DNA from: Photobacterium frigidiphilum
GTDB taxonomy: Bacteria > Pseudomonadota > Gammaproteobacteria > Enterobacterales > Vibrionaceae
DNA length: 64,000 bases
Direction: 5' to 3'
Assembly (NCBI RefSeq): GCF_003025615.1
Contig: NZ_PYMJ01000022.1
Location: forward strand, 35,186 to 99,185
Shown here: piece by piece, positions 51,235 to 60,534 of the stretch
Layout of the letters: every line of letters begins with the position of its first letter
Position numbering within the stretch: the first letter of the stretch is position 1
Program-made: the position numbers and the translations under genes
Notes under the pieces: generated by a model
Seen by the model: only the letters and a program-made list of their open reading frames with translations
Told to the model about the DNA's origin: nothing
The model's database searches: none

Positions 51235-51248
51235 TTGATACAGATCAA
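51235..51248. promoter_or_regulatory. FNR box upstream of feoA
   Basis: TTGATACAGATCAA is a perfect match to TTGAT-N4-ATCAA. It lies about 131 bp before feoA, in line with FNR activation of feo genes without oxygen. Confidence 0.8.
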
Positions 51249-51597
51249 TACCTCTTTAGTGGTGAATTATATTTTTGCGAAAGTGGTGCTAGAAGATGTT
51301 AGGCAAATGCATGCCAAGCCGCTAACGAAGCGTACATGGCGCAGGTTTTGCGAGGGTATCAAAGTGATGCGCCGTTAGGGATGTCGCTGATTTTGAGCCC
51401 AATAAGCTTTTTGTAAGGAGAGATCCACCTTTATGAATCGCCTCTTCAATGTTGAGGTTGTTTACCCGTAATCATTGAGCTCATCACTGGGTAGATCTGC
51501 CTTATCTGATTATTTGCAACAATTCCACTATTCAAGCGCAGTTGATGTGCGCTTTCGTTATGTATCTCGTAATCTATAGAACTACCATAAAATCACA
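51249..51597. other. 349-bp intergenic region, no gene identified
   Basis: It contains a more GC-rich stretch (about 51290-51420) that looks unlike the surroundings and may be remnant DNA, but no protein family or element end could be read in either strand. AAGCGCA and GTGCGCTT near 51533-51555 form a small hairpin past the binding-protein gene, without a T run on the minus strand. Confidence 0.4.
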
Positions 51598-52860
51598 TTA
51601 CATTGCCGCTTTAACAGCCCGTGAAAGCTTATGCGCGGCTTCTTTAGGATCTGCATTTTTCTGGTTGAAGAAAGTGCTGACCACGTCAAAGATGGCGCTT
51701 TGTACATAACTGGTCGTCGATAACCCTTGCGACATACTTGGCACTAAGTCACCACTTTGTGCGGTTGCTTTAAAGGCTGCCATCGAGTCAAGTGCACACT
51801 GATCAAACTTTGCCATGTTCATATCGGTTCGAACTGGTATCGACCCTTTATTTAAATTAAATATTTGCTGAAAATCTTTGGTCATGATTGTTTTCGCAAG
51901 GTCTTTCTGTGCTTGCTTATCTTCTTCTGCACCGCTGAGTTTGAAAAAAGCAAAGCTATCGATATTAAAGGTGAATTGATTTGTTGTACCTGGGGCAGGG
52001 GCACAAATATAATCTTTCCCCTGCACTTTTCCTGCTTCTGCAAATTCACCTTTGGCCCAGTCACCCATGATTTGCATGGCCGCTTCGCCTTTAATAACCA
52101 TCTCGGTTGCTGAGTTCCAACGACGCCCCCCCGATCTGGGATCGATATAGTTTTTCATTCTTTGAAACTGTGTAAATACATCCACCATTTTTTCGCCAGA
52201 CAATACATCCATATCTAGCTCAACAAAGGCCTTATTGTAATCTTCAGAACCCAGAACGGCTAAAGCAACTGTTTCAAATAATGTGGCGTCTTGCCAAGCT
52301 TGCCTACCATGAGCCAGTGGAATAATGCCAGCCGCTTTAATCTTATCTGCGACGTCAAAAAACTCATCAAGTGTGGTAGGAACCGTCACCCCCACTTTCT
52401 TAAATACAGCAGGATTCGCCCATAACCAATTCACCCGGTGAACATTAAAAGGCACGGCCACATAGGTGCCATCGTATTTCATGATATTCGCAACAACAGC
52501 GGGAATAACCTGATCCCATTGTTCAACTTGCGCTACATCATTAAGGCTAGTAAGAAAGCCTAACCGTCCCCACTCTTGAATGTCATGTCCTTTAATTTGC
52601 GCAGCAGAAGGCGGGTTGCCTGATACTGCACGCGTTTTCAGTACCGTCATGGCACTTTCACCACCACCACCCGCGACGGCAAAGTCTTTCCAACTGTTAC
52701 CTTGCTTTTCTATCTTTCGCTTGAGTACATCAACAGATTTCGCTTCACCGCCAGATGTCCACCAGTGAAGTACTTCCACCTCACCAGCATGGCTATTGGT
52801 TGCCATACCTGAAAGCGTGAGAGCAAATGTAATACTCAGCAATGTTCGGGATAATTTCAT
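51598..52860 (-). CDS. Sugar ABC-type substrate-binding protein, no permease nearby
   Basis: A 420-residue periplasmic binding protein of the carbohydrate class (family 1). The signal peptide (LLSITFALTLSGMATNSHAG) is followed by EVLHWWTSGGEAKSVDVLKR, AVAGGGGESAMTVLKTRAVS, GNPPSAAQIKGHDIQEWGRL and AMQIMGDWAKGEFAEAG, which closely follow glucose/mannose-binding proteins such as GtsA of Pseudomonas and the Thermus glucose-binding protein. No permease or ATPase gene is adjacent. It lies 83 bp after a histidine kinase gene in the order regulator, kinase, binding protein, so it may serve sensing or feed a transporter encoded elsewhere. Confidence 0.9.
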   Translation of the reverse strand: MKLSRTLLSITFALTLSGMATNSHAGEVEVLHWWTSGGEAKSVDVLKRKIEKQGNSWKDFAVAGGGGESAMTVLKTRAVSGNPPSAAQIKGHDIQEWGRLGFLTSLNDVAQVEQWDQVIPAVVANIMKYDGTYVAVPFNVHRVNWLWANPAVFKKVGVTVPTTLDEFFDVADKIKAAGIIPLAHGRQAWQDATLFETVALAVLGSEDYNKAFVELDMDVLSGEKMVDVFTQFQRMKNYIDPRSGGRRWNSATEMVIKGEAAMQIMGDWAKGEFAEAGKVQGKDYICAPAPGTTNQFTFNIDSFAFFKLSGAEEDKQAQKDLAKTIMTKDFQQIFNLNKGSIPVRTDMNMAKFDQCALDSMAAFKATAQSGDLVPSMSQGLSTTSYVQSAIFDVVSTFFNQKNADPKEAAHKLSRAVKAAM

Positions 52861-52943
52861 GTCTTGCTCTATATGCTATAACCACAATAAGACGTTCTTA
52901 TGTGGAATGTGTACTTGAAATGACTTCTCTTTAAATAGAGACC

Positions 52944-54422
52944 CTAAACAGTTTTAATTAATCGCGGAATAAAGACTTTGACCTCTAATCCACCTTGATC
53001 TGAATTATGGATAGTGAGATCGCCTCCGTGGGCATGCAAGATATTCCGAGCAATCCCCATGCCTAAGCCGTGCCCTTCATCATCTTTCGCTACACGAAAA
53101 TAAGGTTCAAACACATCTTCTAATAATGCTTCTGGAATACCATCGCCTTGATCTTTTATGATTAATACGACGTCTTCAGGCTCATCTGAAATAATTAGCT
53201 CAACGTGCTTTCCGTATTTCACACCATTATCAATAAGATTACTTAGACACCGCTTCAAGGCGAGGGGCTTACCCATTAGAGGCGACACCTTGGTATCAGG
53301 AATCACCACTCGAATTTGTCCTGTGTTATGACGTTCCGCAATACTGTGCAGCATTTCAGACAGATCCACTTTAACGAGGTTTTCATGTAAATCGGTATCT
53401 CGCACAGTTTGCAGCGCCCCTTTTACCATCATCTCTAATTCATCAAGATCGCGGTTAAACTTCTCAATTTTGGTGTCATCATCCATCAATTCCACCCGTA
53501 AACGCAACCGCGTTATCGGTGTTTTTAAATCATGAGAAATCGATGAAAACAGGTGTTCACGGTCGTCTATATAACGTCGTAACCTCTGCTGCATCCGGTT
53601 GAATGCTTGAGTTGCCGTTACAAGTTCACTCGCCCCTTCTTCTTTTAGAGGTGGCTGATAAATATCTAAACTCAATGCATTGGCAGCATTCGCTAACCGC
53701 TTTAATGGCTTGGTTTGACGACGGATCATTAAGTAAGTGAAGAAAAGCAATAATGCGGTAATGAAAACCAAGAAGATAACTTGCTGCTTAGTAATAATTT
53801 CATCTTCGAGTGTCACGTAAGGGGCTGGCAATAACGCTGCAATATATAACCACTCATTTTCAGCAAGCTCAATTTGCACCACTAAGATGGGCGGATTCAA
53901 TGGCTCTAAGCTCAATGTGTAGTGTGCCCAAGACGGTGGTAAATCACTCAGTAAAATATCATTTTTTAAGACATGTAATGTTTCAGGTCGTGAAAATTCC
54001 ACTTTGATTTCATCAAGTCTTGGTAACTTTTCACTCAATACATTTTCAAAGACTGTAACAGCCGTATTTTTCATCACAGAGTTAGGAATGGGTGTAATGA
54101 GAATTTCTTCGGTATTAAAGGAGACAAAAAAACGTGTGCCACCCATATTCCGTAATTGGTCTAAAACAATATGACGATATTCTAATGGCAAGGATTGAAA
54201 GAAATTAACCGTAGAGGCAAACATGTTAGCCATACTGGCCGAGGTAGATTCTAAGCCTTCAAGATCACGTTGTTTTGATTGACCATACCAAATCATGGTC
54301 GCAATCATTTGAGCAAGAAAGACAGCCAGAAGTGTAAACCACAGCGTGCGAGCCAATAAAGACTTCGGCCAAAGAGATTTCAATGTCATTTGAATAGTCG
54401 CCTTTTGCAATAAACCACTCAT
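52944..54422 (-). CDS. Sensor histidine kinase of a sugar-type two-component system
   Basis: A 492-residue membrane kinase. Two spans (about residues 25-45 and 215-233) enclose a periplasmic domain of about 170 residues. Then come HAMP (RRQTKPLKRLANAANALSLD), HisKA with the phosphorylated His297 in SSISHDLKTPITRLRLRVEL, and HATPase with NLIDNGVKYG, DQGDGIPE and GHGLGMGIARNILHAHGG. It follows its response regulator after a 112-bp gap with a hairpin, and precedes the sugar-binding protein. The layout recalls the GtrS-GltR glucose system of pseudomonads, but this is analogy only. Confidence 0.92.
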   Translation of the reverse strand: MSGLLQKATIQMTLKSLWPKSLLARTLWFTLLAVFLAQMIATMIWYGQSKQRDLEGLESTSASMANMFASTVNFFQSLPLEYRHIVLDQLRNMGGTRFFVSFNTEEILITPIPNSVMKNTAVTVFENVLSEKLPRLDEIKVEFSRPETLHVLKNDILLSDLPPSWAHYTLSLEPLNPPILVVQIELAENEWLYIAALLPAPYVTLEDEIITKQQVIFLVFITALLLFFTYLMIRRQTKPLKRLANAANALSLDIYQPPLKEEGASELVTATQAFNRMQQRLRRYIDDREHLFSSISHDLKTPITRLRLRVELMDDDTKIEKFNRDLDELEMMVKGALQTVRDTDLHENLVKVDLSEMLHSIAERHNTGQIRVVIPDTKVSPLMGKPLALKRCLSNLIDNGVKYGKHVELIISDEPEDVVLIIKDQGDGIPEALLEDVFEPYFRVAKDDEGHGLGMGIARNILHAHGGDLTIHNSDQGGLEVKVFIPRLIKTV

Positions 54423-54484
54423 ACCTGAAATACCAAAAGTATCAAAACACGTCTGGATTGTTTATCGAAAAAAAGAAGATGGGA

Positions 54485-54516
54485 GCCAACCTAAGCGTGA
54501 TTGTCTTTCGGCTGGC
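54485..54516 (-). promoter_or_regulatory. Hairpin between response regulator and kinase genes
   Basis: GCCAACC (54485-54491) pairs with GGCTGGC (54510-54516) with one G-T pair; the minus strand then runs CTTCTTTTTTT. It may reduce kinase expression relative to the regulator. Confidence 0.45.
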
Positions 54517-54534
54517 ATTATAGAAAAATGAAGT

Positions 54535-55260
54535 CTAGCTTTCGTATTTCACTTCAGGGATGAAGATATAGCCATTACCACGGCTTGTTTTGATAATACG
54601 CTGCGTTTTGCCTTTATCGCCTAAACGTTGACGTAATCGGCTTAATTGCACATCAATACCACGCTCTGATGGTAAGGCTTCTCGACCACGTGTGGCACAA
54701 GAAATCGTATCGCGATCTAAAATTTCATTAGGGCGCGACAAAAACAACATTAACAACGAAAAATCACTGCCAGTTAACTCGTAATCTTTGCCCTTTTCTA
54801 AATCATATAAACGATGAGAAGCCGTCTCTAAACGCCAATGAGAGAACAAAATAGACTTGGGTGTTTCAGGCATTTTCTGCGTGACGGTTGGTTTAACACG
54901 ACGCAATAATGCTTTAATACGTGCCATTAACTGCCTAGGACTAAAAGGTTTCGCAATATAATCATCTGCACCGAGCTCTAACCCAATGATCTGATCCATT
55001 TCATCCGACACGGCTGTCAGCATAATAATTGGCACATCCGACGTTTTACGAATGTATTGGCACAAAGTGAACCCATCGTCACCCGGCATCATCACATCCA
55101 TTAAAATTAAGTCAGGGTATCCACCCGCTAAACGGCGCTTCATTTCTTCACCTTCAGCTGCGGTGGTGACAGTAAAACCAGACTTGGTCAAATACTCGTC
55201 TAAGAGCTCGCGAATCTCCTGATCGTCATCAACGACGAGCACCTTTTTGTTCGCAATCAT
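54535..55260 (-). CDS. OmpR-family response regulator
   Basis: A 241-residue regulator. The receiver domain has the acidic pocket DDD (residues 11-13), the phosphorylated Asp55 in LILMDVMMPG, and Lys in YIAKPFSPRQL. The C-terminal winged helix includes YELTGSDFSLLMLFLSRPNE, ERGIDVQLSRLRQRLGDKGK and IKTSRGNGYIFIPE. It is the first gene of the set with the kinase and sugar-binding protein and so probably controls that gene or a distant sugar transporter. The best family resemblance is to GltR. Confidence 0.92.
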   Translation of the reverse strand: MIANKKVLVVDDDQEIRELLDEYLTKSGFTVTTAAEGEEMKRRLAGGYPDLILMDVMMPGDDGFTLCQYIRKTSDVPIIMLTAVSDEMDQIIGLELGADDYIAKPFSPRQLMARIKALLRRVKPTVTQKMPETPKSILFSHWRLETASHRLYDLEKGKDYELTGSDFSLLMLFLSRPNEILDRDTISCATRGREALPSERGIDVQLSRLRQRLGDKGKTQRIIKTSRGNGYIFIPEVKYES

Positions 55261-55924
55261 TATGGAATTCCTTCTAACCTAGCAACATTACACGGTTGAT
55301 TAACACAGAATTGATAGTGTTAATCAATGTTAAAGGGAAATCACTGCAAACTGATAGAAACTTTGACTTAGACAGTGTTTTTTTAAAGCAAATAATCGCT
55401 CAAACGAATTTTCGCGGCTTTTACAACCAAAATGACAATCACTGTACCAGTCAAATAAACAACCATGTGCATAGGTGTTGTTAACTATAAATTAGATAAA
55501 AGCACAATCATCCACACCATACCGAAAGAATTCATCTTGGCTCCTATCAACAATTGAACCCGCTTGAACACTATTTTTACAATAATTCATCTTTGAACAA
55601 AGAAGCTCAAAAAAATAATGCGATTCATTCTCATAAAAATCGAACCTATTATAGCAATCACCTGTCTAACCAAAGTATTCATACAAAAGACAGTGATAAT
55701 TTAATCTTTTGTTAATCAATAAGTTAAATGTAATCTGAACAACGTGCCATAGATAAATCGTGCACGTTATCAACGTGTTAGACGTGAAAAGTTCACCTTG
55801 ATTACTGTGGTCATTTTGCCAGCAATCTCGATCAACTCGTCATTTTTGACCGTTTGTGTTCGTAAATAACATTCATTTTGCTATAACTTAATTACAGGCT
55901 AACAAGTAAGAGAGAAGTGACTTT
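55261..55924. other. 664-bp intergenic region, divergent promoters
   Basis: No gene was found. It should contain the promoters of the response regulator (minus) and the hibernation factor (plus). CACGTTATCAACGTG at 55763-55777 is a perfect inverted repeat of two 6-bp arms, with another GTGCAC nearby, and could be an operator. The rest, very AT-rich, shows nothing I recognise. Confidence 0.45.
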
Positions 55925-56281
55925 ATGAAAATAAACATTCAAAATCACCATGTGTCACTAGGTGACGAGACAAGAATAGACATTGAAAGTAAATTCAGCA
56001 AAATCGTCTCTCATTTCCCAGATCTAGTAAGCTCAGACATTATTATCACGAAAGAACATAACCAACACCGCGTAGAAGTATTTACTAATTATGAGGGTGT
56101 ACGAGTTTCAGCAAAAGCAACAGAAAGCGTAATGTACCCAGCAATTGCTGCAGCATTGAAAAAGCTAGAAACAGGCTTACATAACCGAAAAGGTCAATTA
56201 AAAGCAGACCTACACGCAAAGCCAACTAGCACAAAACCTGAAATTGCTTCAGATATCATCCAAGAGATGAAACTAGTTTAA
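55925..56281 (+). CDS. Ribosome hibernation / translation inhibitor protein, HPF/RaiA family
   Basis: A 118-residue cytosolic protein that would bind the 30S decoding region and silence ribosomes in stationary or cold conditions. The family pattern is present: MKINIQNHHVSLGDETRIDI, ESKFSKIVSHFPDLVSSDII, and KATESVMYPAIAAALKKLET with the basic HNRKGQLK stretch. The C-terminal tail of about 20 residues is longer than in HPF (95 residues) and comparable to RaiA (113), so it is the short, non-dimerising type. It has GAGAGAAGTGA before the ATG and stands alone. Confidence 0.88.
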   Translation: MKINIQNHHVSLGDETRIDIESKFSKIVSHFPDLVSSDIIITKEHNQHRVEVFTNYEGVRVSAKATESVMYPAIAAALKKLETGLHNRKGQLKADLHAKPTSTKPEIASDIIQEMKLV

Positions 56282-56383
56282 TCACTCACAGATTGATTAA
56301 TAAATGGTTGTAAGTTCGATCTCACACGAGGTTGGACTTACATAAAGTAGAACGACATATAACTAATTCCCCTTCTCTACATT

Positions 56384-56417
56384 CGCATCGCATCGCATCG
56401 CATCGCATCGCATCGCA
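56384..56417. repeat. CGCAT pentanucleotide microsatellite
   Basis: Six complete CGCAT units and a partial CGCA, 34 bp, lie between the hibernation factor stop (56281) and the convergent Lrp gene (stop at 56439). It is non-coding as annotated. Confidence 0.95.
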
Positions 56418-56438
56418 AATGATACCTACGACTCATCT

Positions 56439-56888
56439 TTATAACGGTAATGGTGTTCCCGATTTAACCGGTCTAATCGCTAAATTAGTATTAATGTCTT
56501 TTACCATACTTAACGTTTGTAGCTTTCGCATAAACGATTCGTAATGGGTCAAATCTTTACTCACCACTTCCAGTAAATAGTCGTATGACCCCGAAATCAC
56601 ATGGCAACTGATCACTTCTGACATGCAATTCACCGCATTTTCAAATTCACTAATGGCTTGGTCGCGGTGGTTACTTAGGCTTACATTGACAAAAAATGTC
56701 ATCATCAAACCCAGCTTTTGCCGATCCAGTTTTACTTGGTAACCCGAAATAATCCCGTCTGATTCCAACTTTTTAATTCGACGAGCACAAGGAGACGTCG
56801 ATAGCCCGACACTCTCGGCAATATCAGCCGTTGTTTTGCGAACATCGCTCTGAAGTTCAGTCAATATTTGCTTATCTTTTTTATCCAC
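56439..56888 (-). CDS. Lrp/AsnC-family regulator
   Basis: A 149-residue regulator: an N-terminal HTH (KQILTELQSDVRKTTADIAE, SVGLSTSPCARRIKKLESDG) and a RAM ligand-binding domain (SEVISCHVISGSYDYLLEVV). It is divergent from an EamA-type transporter (57067) with a 178-bp gap and is likely its regulator. The family senses amino acids; the effector is unknown. The gene begins with MDKKDKQIL, preceded by AAGGGATAAGC on the minus strand. Confidence 0.92.
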   Translation of the reverse strand: MDKKDKQILTELQSDVRKTTADIAESVGLSTSPCARRIKKLESDGIISGYQVKLDRQKLGLMMTFFVNVSLSNHRDQAISEFENAVNCMSEVISCHVISGSYDYLLEVVSKDLTHYESFMRKLQTLSMVKDINTNLAIRPVKSGTPLPL

Positions 56889-57066
56889 CAGCTTATCCCT
56901 TTTCTAGTTTTGATAAAAATAGCCAATTTATCATTCTATATTAGAAACTATCACCAATATTGAGTAACAACCAACACTACTTTGCCAACATTACCCTACC
57001 GTTGTTACCGATAATAAAGTACTGCACAAGCTGTGCTATCAATTATCGATATGAGAATGGTGAGAC

Positions 57067-57984
57067 ATGGAAATCCAAAAAAGAAAAGAATTCGGCTTAG
57101 GTTTAATGGCGATGGGGGTGACATTGCTGATTTGGGCAAGTTTTTTCATCTCACTACGCGCATCAAGCCAATCAGCACTCACTATTGGGGATATAGCACT
57201 GTTACGCTTCTTACCTGCCGCATTAGTTTTTGGCTGGCTTGCTTTACCTAAAGCAATAAAAATCAAACAAACCCCGAAACGCTATCTGCTTGCTATCGCA
57301 TTGGGTGCTGGCTTACCCTTCTTATTATTAGCTGCCAATGGACTACGCCTAGCACCCGTTGCTGATGGTGCATCTTTGATTCCTGGTATCTTGCCCTTGT
57401 TCGTAACGTCTATTGCGGCTATTTGCTATCGGGAACGTATTTCTTCAATGCGAAAAGCCGGCATTATGCTGATATTTCTTGGTATTTGCCTGTTTCTAGC
57501 AACCTCTCTATTAAGTGGAAGCGGTCAAATCGCCACGGGGCATGCATTGCTATTAATGGCGAGCTTCAGTTGGGCGTGGTTTACTATTGCGATGCGAGTA
57601 TCGGGCTTAACCCCTATTGAAGGCGGGGCGGTATTATCACTCTCGGCATGTATCTGTTTACCTGTTTTGTACTTATTGGGTTTCGTTGATTTTAACTTAC
57701 TGAATGCACCTAGCAGTGAGATTGCTTTTCATTTTATGATCCAAGGTATTGCCGCCGGGCTTATTGCGAACTTCACTTTTGGCTATGCTATTTCACGTTT
57801 AGGCGCTGAAATGAGTGCCGCACTAGGATCATTTACCCCTGTGTTAGCCGCTTTAATTGCCGTGCCTATGTTTACTGAGTCACTGAATATGAATACCATT
57901 TTGGCGATGATGCTGATAGTTCTAGGGGCTATTTCAGCCAGTGAGATAATTACAACCAAGAAGGTCGCAATAAAAGTGGGTTAA
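57067..57984 (+). CDS. EamA-family transporter, divergent from the Lrp gene
   Basis: A 305-residue inner-membrane protein of ten helices in two EamA repeats (about residues 14-145 and 160-295): LGLMAMGVTLLIWASFFISL, DIALLRFLPAALVFGWLALP, LAPVADGASLIPGILPLFVT, ASFSWAWFTIAMRVSGLTPI and LGAEMSAALGSFTPVLAALI. The family exports or imports amino acids and related metabolites. The pairing with an Lrp regulator suggests an amino-acid exporter. The ATG has GGTGAG just upstream. Confidence 0.9.
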   Translation: MEIQKRKEFGLGLMAMGVTLLIWASFFISLRASSQSALTIGDIALLRFLPAALVFGWLALPKAIKIKQTPKRYLLAIALGAGLPFLLLAANGLRLAPVADGASLIPGILPLFVTSIAAICYRERISSMRKAGIMLIFLGICLFLATSLLSGSGQIATGHALLLMASFSWAWFTIAMRVSGLTPIEGGAVLSLSACICLPVLYLLGFVDFNLLNAPSSEIAFHFMIQGIAAGLIANFTFGYAISRLGAEMSAALGSFTPVLAALIAVPMFTESLNMNTILAMMLIVLGAISASEIITTKKVAIKVG

Positions 57985-58046
57985 TTAACATTAACTCTTA
58001 CCTAAAAAATCACGGACACACCATTTCAGCAAACTATCTTTTCAAG

Positions 58047-58063
58047 CCCCACAACTTGTGGGG
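58047..58063. terminator. Hairpin after the EamA gene
   Basis: CCCCACA (58047-58053) and TGTGGGG (58057-58063) form a perfect 7-bp stem with a 3-nt loop. There is no T run, so termination is uncertain. Confidence 0.45.
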
Positions 58064-58134
58064 TTAAAGACACGCCCCATGTACAATCAAAACTAAACAT
58101 CTCTTCTATCCACCCCACACTAAGGCTTTTCTCT

Positions 58135-59787
58135 GTGTACACCGAACAATTTATGATGCTGCTGGCGGTATTTGAACGCGCAGCACTGATGCTAATGGCA
58201 TTATTTTTCTTAACGCGTACCAACCTATTCCAACATATTGTTATCAAAACCCAACGACACCCCGTTGAAACAGCACTCATCTCTGCACTGTTCATTCTAT
58301 TTGCTGTTTTTAGTACCTACACGGGCGTCAATGTTGATGGTTCACTCATTAATGTTCGTATTATTGCGGTCTTGTCTGGTGGGATCATTTTTGGTCCTTG
58401 GGTGGGTATTCCTGCTGGCATTATTTCAGGCTTACACCGTTACCTTATCGACATGGACGGCCCCACCTCGGTAGCTTGTTTAATTTCCAGTACGATTGCG
58501 GGCCTATTGGCAACATGGATTCATTTTCGATGCCACAAAAAATCGTACGCAAAATGGGGGATTCTTGCAGGTATGTTCTGTGAAATCTTAACCATGATTT
58601 TAATTGTGAGCTTGTCTGAAGATAAGCAGTTGGCTTATACCATTGTGGAACATATTAGCGTACCCATGATCGCAGGGGCGGTGTGCATTGGGCTTATTAT
58701 CAAATTGGTTCAAGATTTAGATGAAGAGAAAGATTTAATCGCAGCCAAACAAGCAAAGCTTGCCCTCGATATCGCCAACAAAACCCTGCCTTATTTTCGA
58801 AATAATCATCGAGATTCGCTAACGAAAGTATGCGGTATTATTCGTGAGGAAACCCAGGCAGATGCCGTCGCTATTACCGATGTTAAAGACGTATTAGCTT
58901 ACGTCGGTATAGGGCAAGAAAACTACTTGGATGCCTACCATAAAATCAGTTTGATGACCCAACAAGCCGTCAATACTGGCGAGCAAATCATTAGTAATAA
59001 TCTTAATGTGCACGGCTTTCATTCACTGTTAATTATTCCACTGTGGGAAAACGGTGCCGTTAGCGGTACGTTAAAAATATTCTACCACCAGCCACACCGC
59101 ATTCGGCCGTCATTACGTGAAATGACCATAGGCTTATCGCAATTGATTTCCACTCAGATGGAAGTCTCACGTCTTGAACAGTTAAAAGCCATGACCAGCA
59201 AAGCAGAGCTTTCTGCACTACAAAGCAAAATTAATCCGCATTTTTTATTCAACGCATTGAATGCGATTTCAACGTTAGTGCGTATTCATCCTGATAAAGC
59301 CCGTCAATTGATTGCTAATTTAGCGGATTTTCTGCGATATAACCTCGAACGTAATAATGACTTGATCGATATCCAAGAAGAGTTACAACAAGTAAGAGAT
59401 TATGTCGCCATTGAGCAAGCTCGCTTTGGTGACAAGCTAGAAGTAACGTTTGATGTCGATGATGTGCATCCCACTATTCCCTGTTTATTAATTCAACCGC
59501 TGGTAGAAAATGCGATTCAGCATGGTATTCAGCCTTCTCGTCAGCCCGGTAAAGTGAATATTTCGGTAAAGCGGGATGCTGAACGATTCAAAATAACTAT
59601 TCAAAACACAGGAATAGGGATTAGCCAAAATGCCATTGATAAGCTCTATAACGGCACGATGGAAAGCCACCATATTGGTTTAATGAATGTACATCAGCGG
59701 ATCTCATTATTGTATGGCGAAGGTTTATACATCAAACGTCTTGAGCAAGGCACAGAAGTCGTATTTTACGTCAACGAATTGAAATAA
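58135..59787 (+). CDS. ypdA: Pyruvate-sensing LytS-type histidine kinase YpdA (PyrS)
   Basis: A 550-residue sensor kinase from a GTG start that aligns with the E. coli YpdA N-terminus. The LytS-type membrane domain of five or six helices has MMLLAVFERAALMLMALFFL, VNVDGSLINVRIIAVLSGGI and FGPWVGIPAGIISGLHRYLI. A GAF-like region (about 215-340) follows, then the His_kinase domain with His369 in KINPHFLFNALNAISTLVRI and HATPase with LLIQPLVENAIQHGIQPSRQ. It ends close to YGEGLYIKRLEQGTEVVFYV, as in YpdA. E. coli YpdA responds to external pyruvate. It precedes ypdB by 10 bp. Confidence 0.93.
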   Translation: MYTEQFMMLLAVFERAALMLMALFFLTRTNLFQHIVIKTQRHPVETALISALFILFAVFSTYTGVNVDGSLINVRIIAVLSGGIIFGPWVGIPAGIISGLHRYLIDMDGPTSVACLISSTIAGLLATWIHFRCHKKSYAKWGILAGMFCEILTMILIVSLSEDKQLAYTIVEHISVPMIAGAVCIGLIIKLVQDLDEEKDLIAAKQAKLALDIANKTLPYFRNNHRDSLTKVCGIIREETQADAVAITDVKDVLAYVGIGQENYLDAYHKISLMTQQAVNTGEQIISNNLNVHGFHSLLIIPLWENGAVSGTLKIFYHQPHRIRPSLREMTIGLSQLISTQMEVSRLEQLKAMTSKAELSALQSKINPHFLFNALNAISTLVRIHPDKARQLIANLADFLRYNLERNNDLIDIQEELQQVRDYVAIEQARFGDKLEVTFDVDDVHPTIPCLLIQPLVENAIQHGIQPSRQPGKVNISVKRDAERFKITIQNTGIGISQNAIDKLYNGTMESHHIGLMNVHQRISLLYGEGLYIKRLEQGTEVVFYVNELK

Positions 59788-59797
59788 AGGTCGCACC

Positions 59798-60520
59798 ATG
59801 TTGAAAGCCCTAATCGTAGAAGATGAATATTTAGCAAGGGAAGAGCTGACGTATTTAATTGAGCGCCATAGTAACATCCAGATTATTGCTACCTTTGAGG
59901 ATGGTTTAGAGGCCTTTAAGTATCTCCAAACCCATAAGGTCGATATTGCTTTTTTAGACATTAATGTGCCGTCGATCGATGGCATGTTGCTAGCACGTAA
60001 CATTCATCAATTTTCTGAAAAGCCGCATATTGTATTTACTACAGCCTATAAAGAATTTGCGGTCGATGCTTTTGAACTTGAAGCCTTTGATTACATACTA
60101 AAGCCACTGAACGAAAAACGCATCATCGGGTTATTAGCCAAACTAGAAGCAACCCATCAATGCCAAGTAACCTCCCCCGAAAAAGTCAGGGCTAAAACCA
60201 TTAACTTGGTTAAAGACAACCGCATTTTCGTTACCGCTGTCGACGATATTTATTATGCTATGGCCAATGAAAAAGTAACTAATGTATTTACCAAGGAAGG
60301 TGCTTTCATTGTCCCTTTCACCATGAGTGAATTAATTAATCGCTTACCTGAAAACAGTTTTTTCCGCACCCATCGTTCTTACTGTGTGAACATAGAAAAG
60401 ATTCAAGAAATCATTCCTTGGATAAACTGCACCTACCAACTTAAAGTGCACGATATCGGTAGTGAAATACCAGTGAGTCGTAGCAATATAAAAGCATTTC
60501 GTGAATTAATGAAATTGTAA
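59798..60520 (+). CDS. ypdB: LytTR-type response regulator YpdB (PyrR)
   Basis: A 240-residue regulator. The receiver domain contains Asp54 in FLDINVPSIDGMLLARNIHQ, followed by AVDAFELEAFDYILKPLNEK. The LytTR DNA-binding domain covers about residues 135-238 (INLVKDNRIFVTAVDDIYYA, FFRTHRSYCVNIEKIQEIIP, EIPVSRSNIKAFRELMKL). It is close to E. coli YpdB over its full length. In E. coli the only direct target is yhjX; here a yhjX homologue is the next gene, with YpdB-type repeats in front. Confidence 0.94.
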   Translation: MLKALIVEDEYLAREELTYLIERHSNIQIIATFEDGLEAFKYLQTHKVDIAFLDINVPSIDGMLLARNIHQFSEKPHIVFTTAYKEFAVDAFELEAFDYILKPLNEKRIIGLLAKLEATHQCQVTSPEKVRAKTINLVKDNRIFVTAVDDIYYAMANEKVTNVFTKEGAFIVPFTMSELINRLPENSFFRTHRSYCVNIEKIQEIIPWINCTYQLKVHDIGSEIPVSRSNIKAFRELMKL

Positions 60521-60534
60521 TTCATGCCGCTATA

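Noticed and set aside
51298..51375. GTTAGGC and CGCTAAC/GTTAGGG considered as an integron attC site
   Set aside because: The core boxes do not fit RYYYAAC/GTTRRRY together, the inner pairing is poor, and there is no cassette array or integrase.
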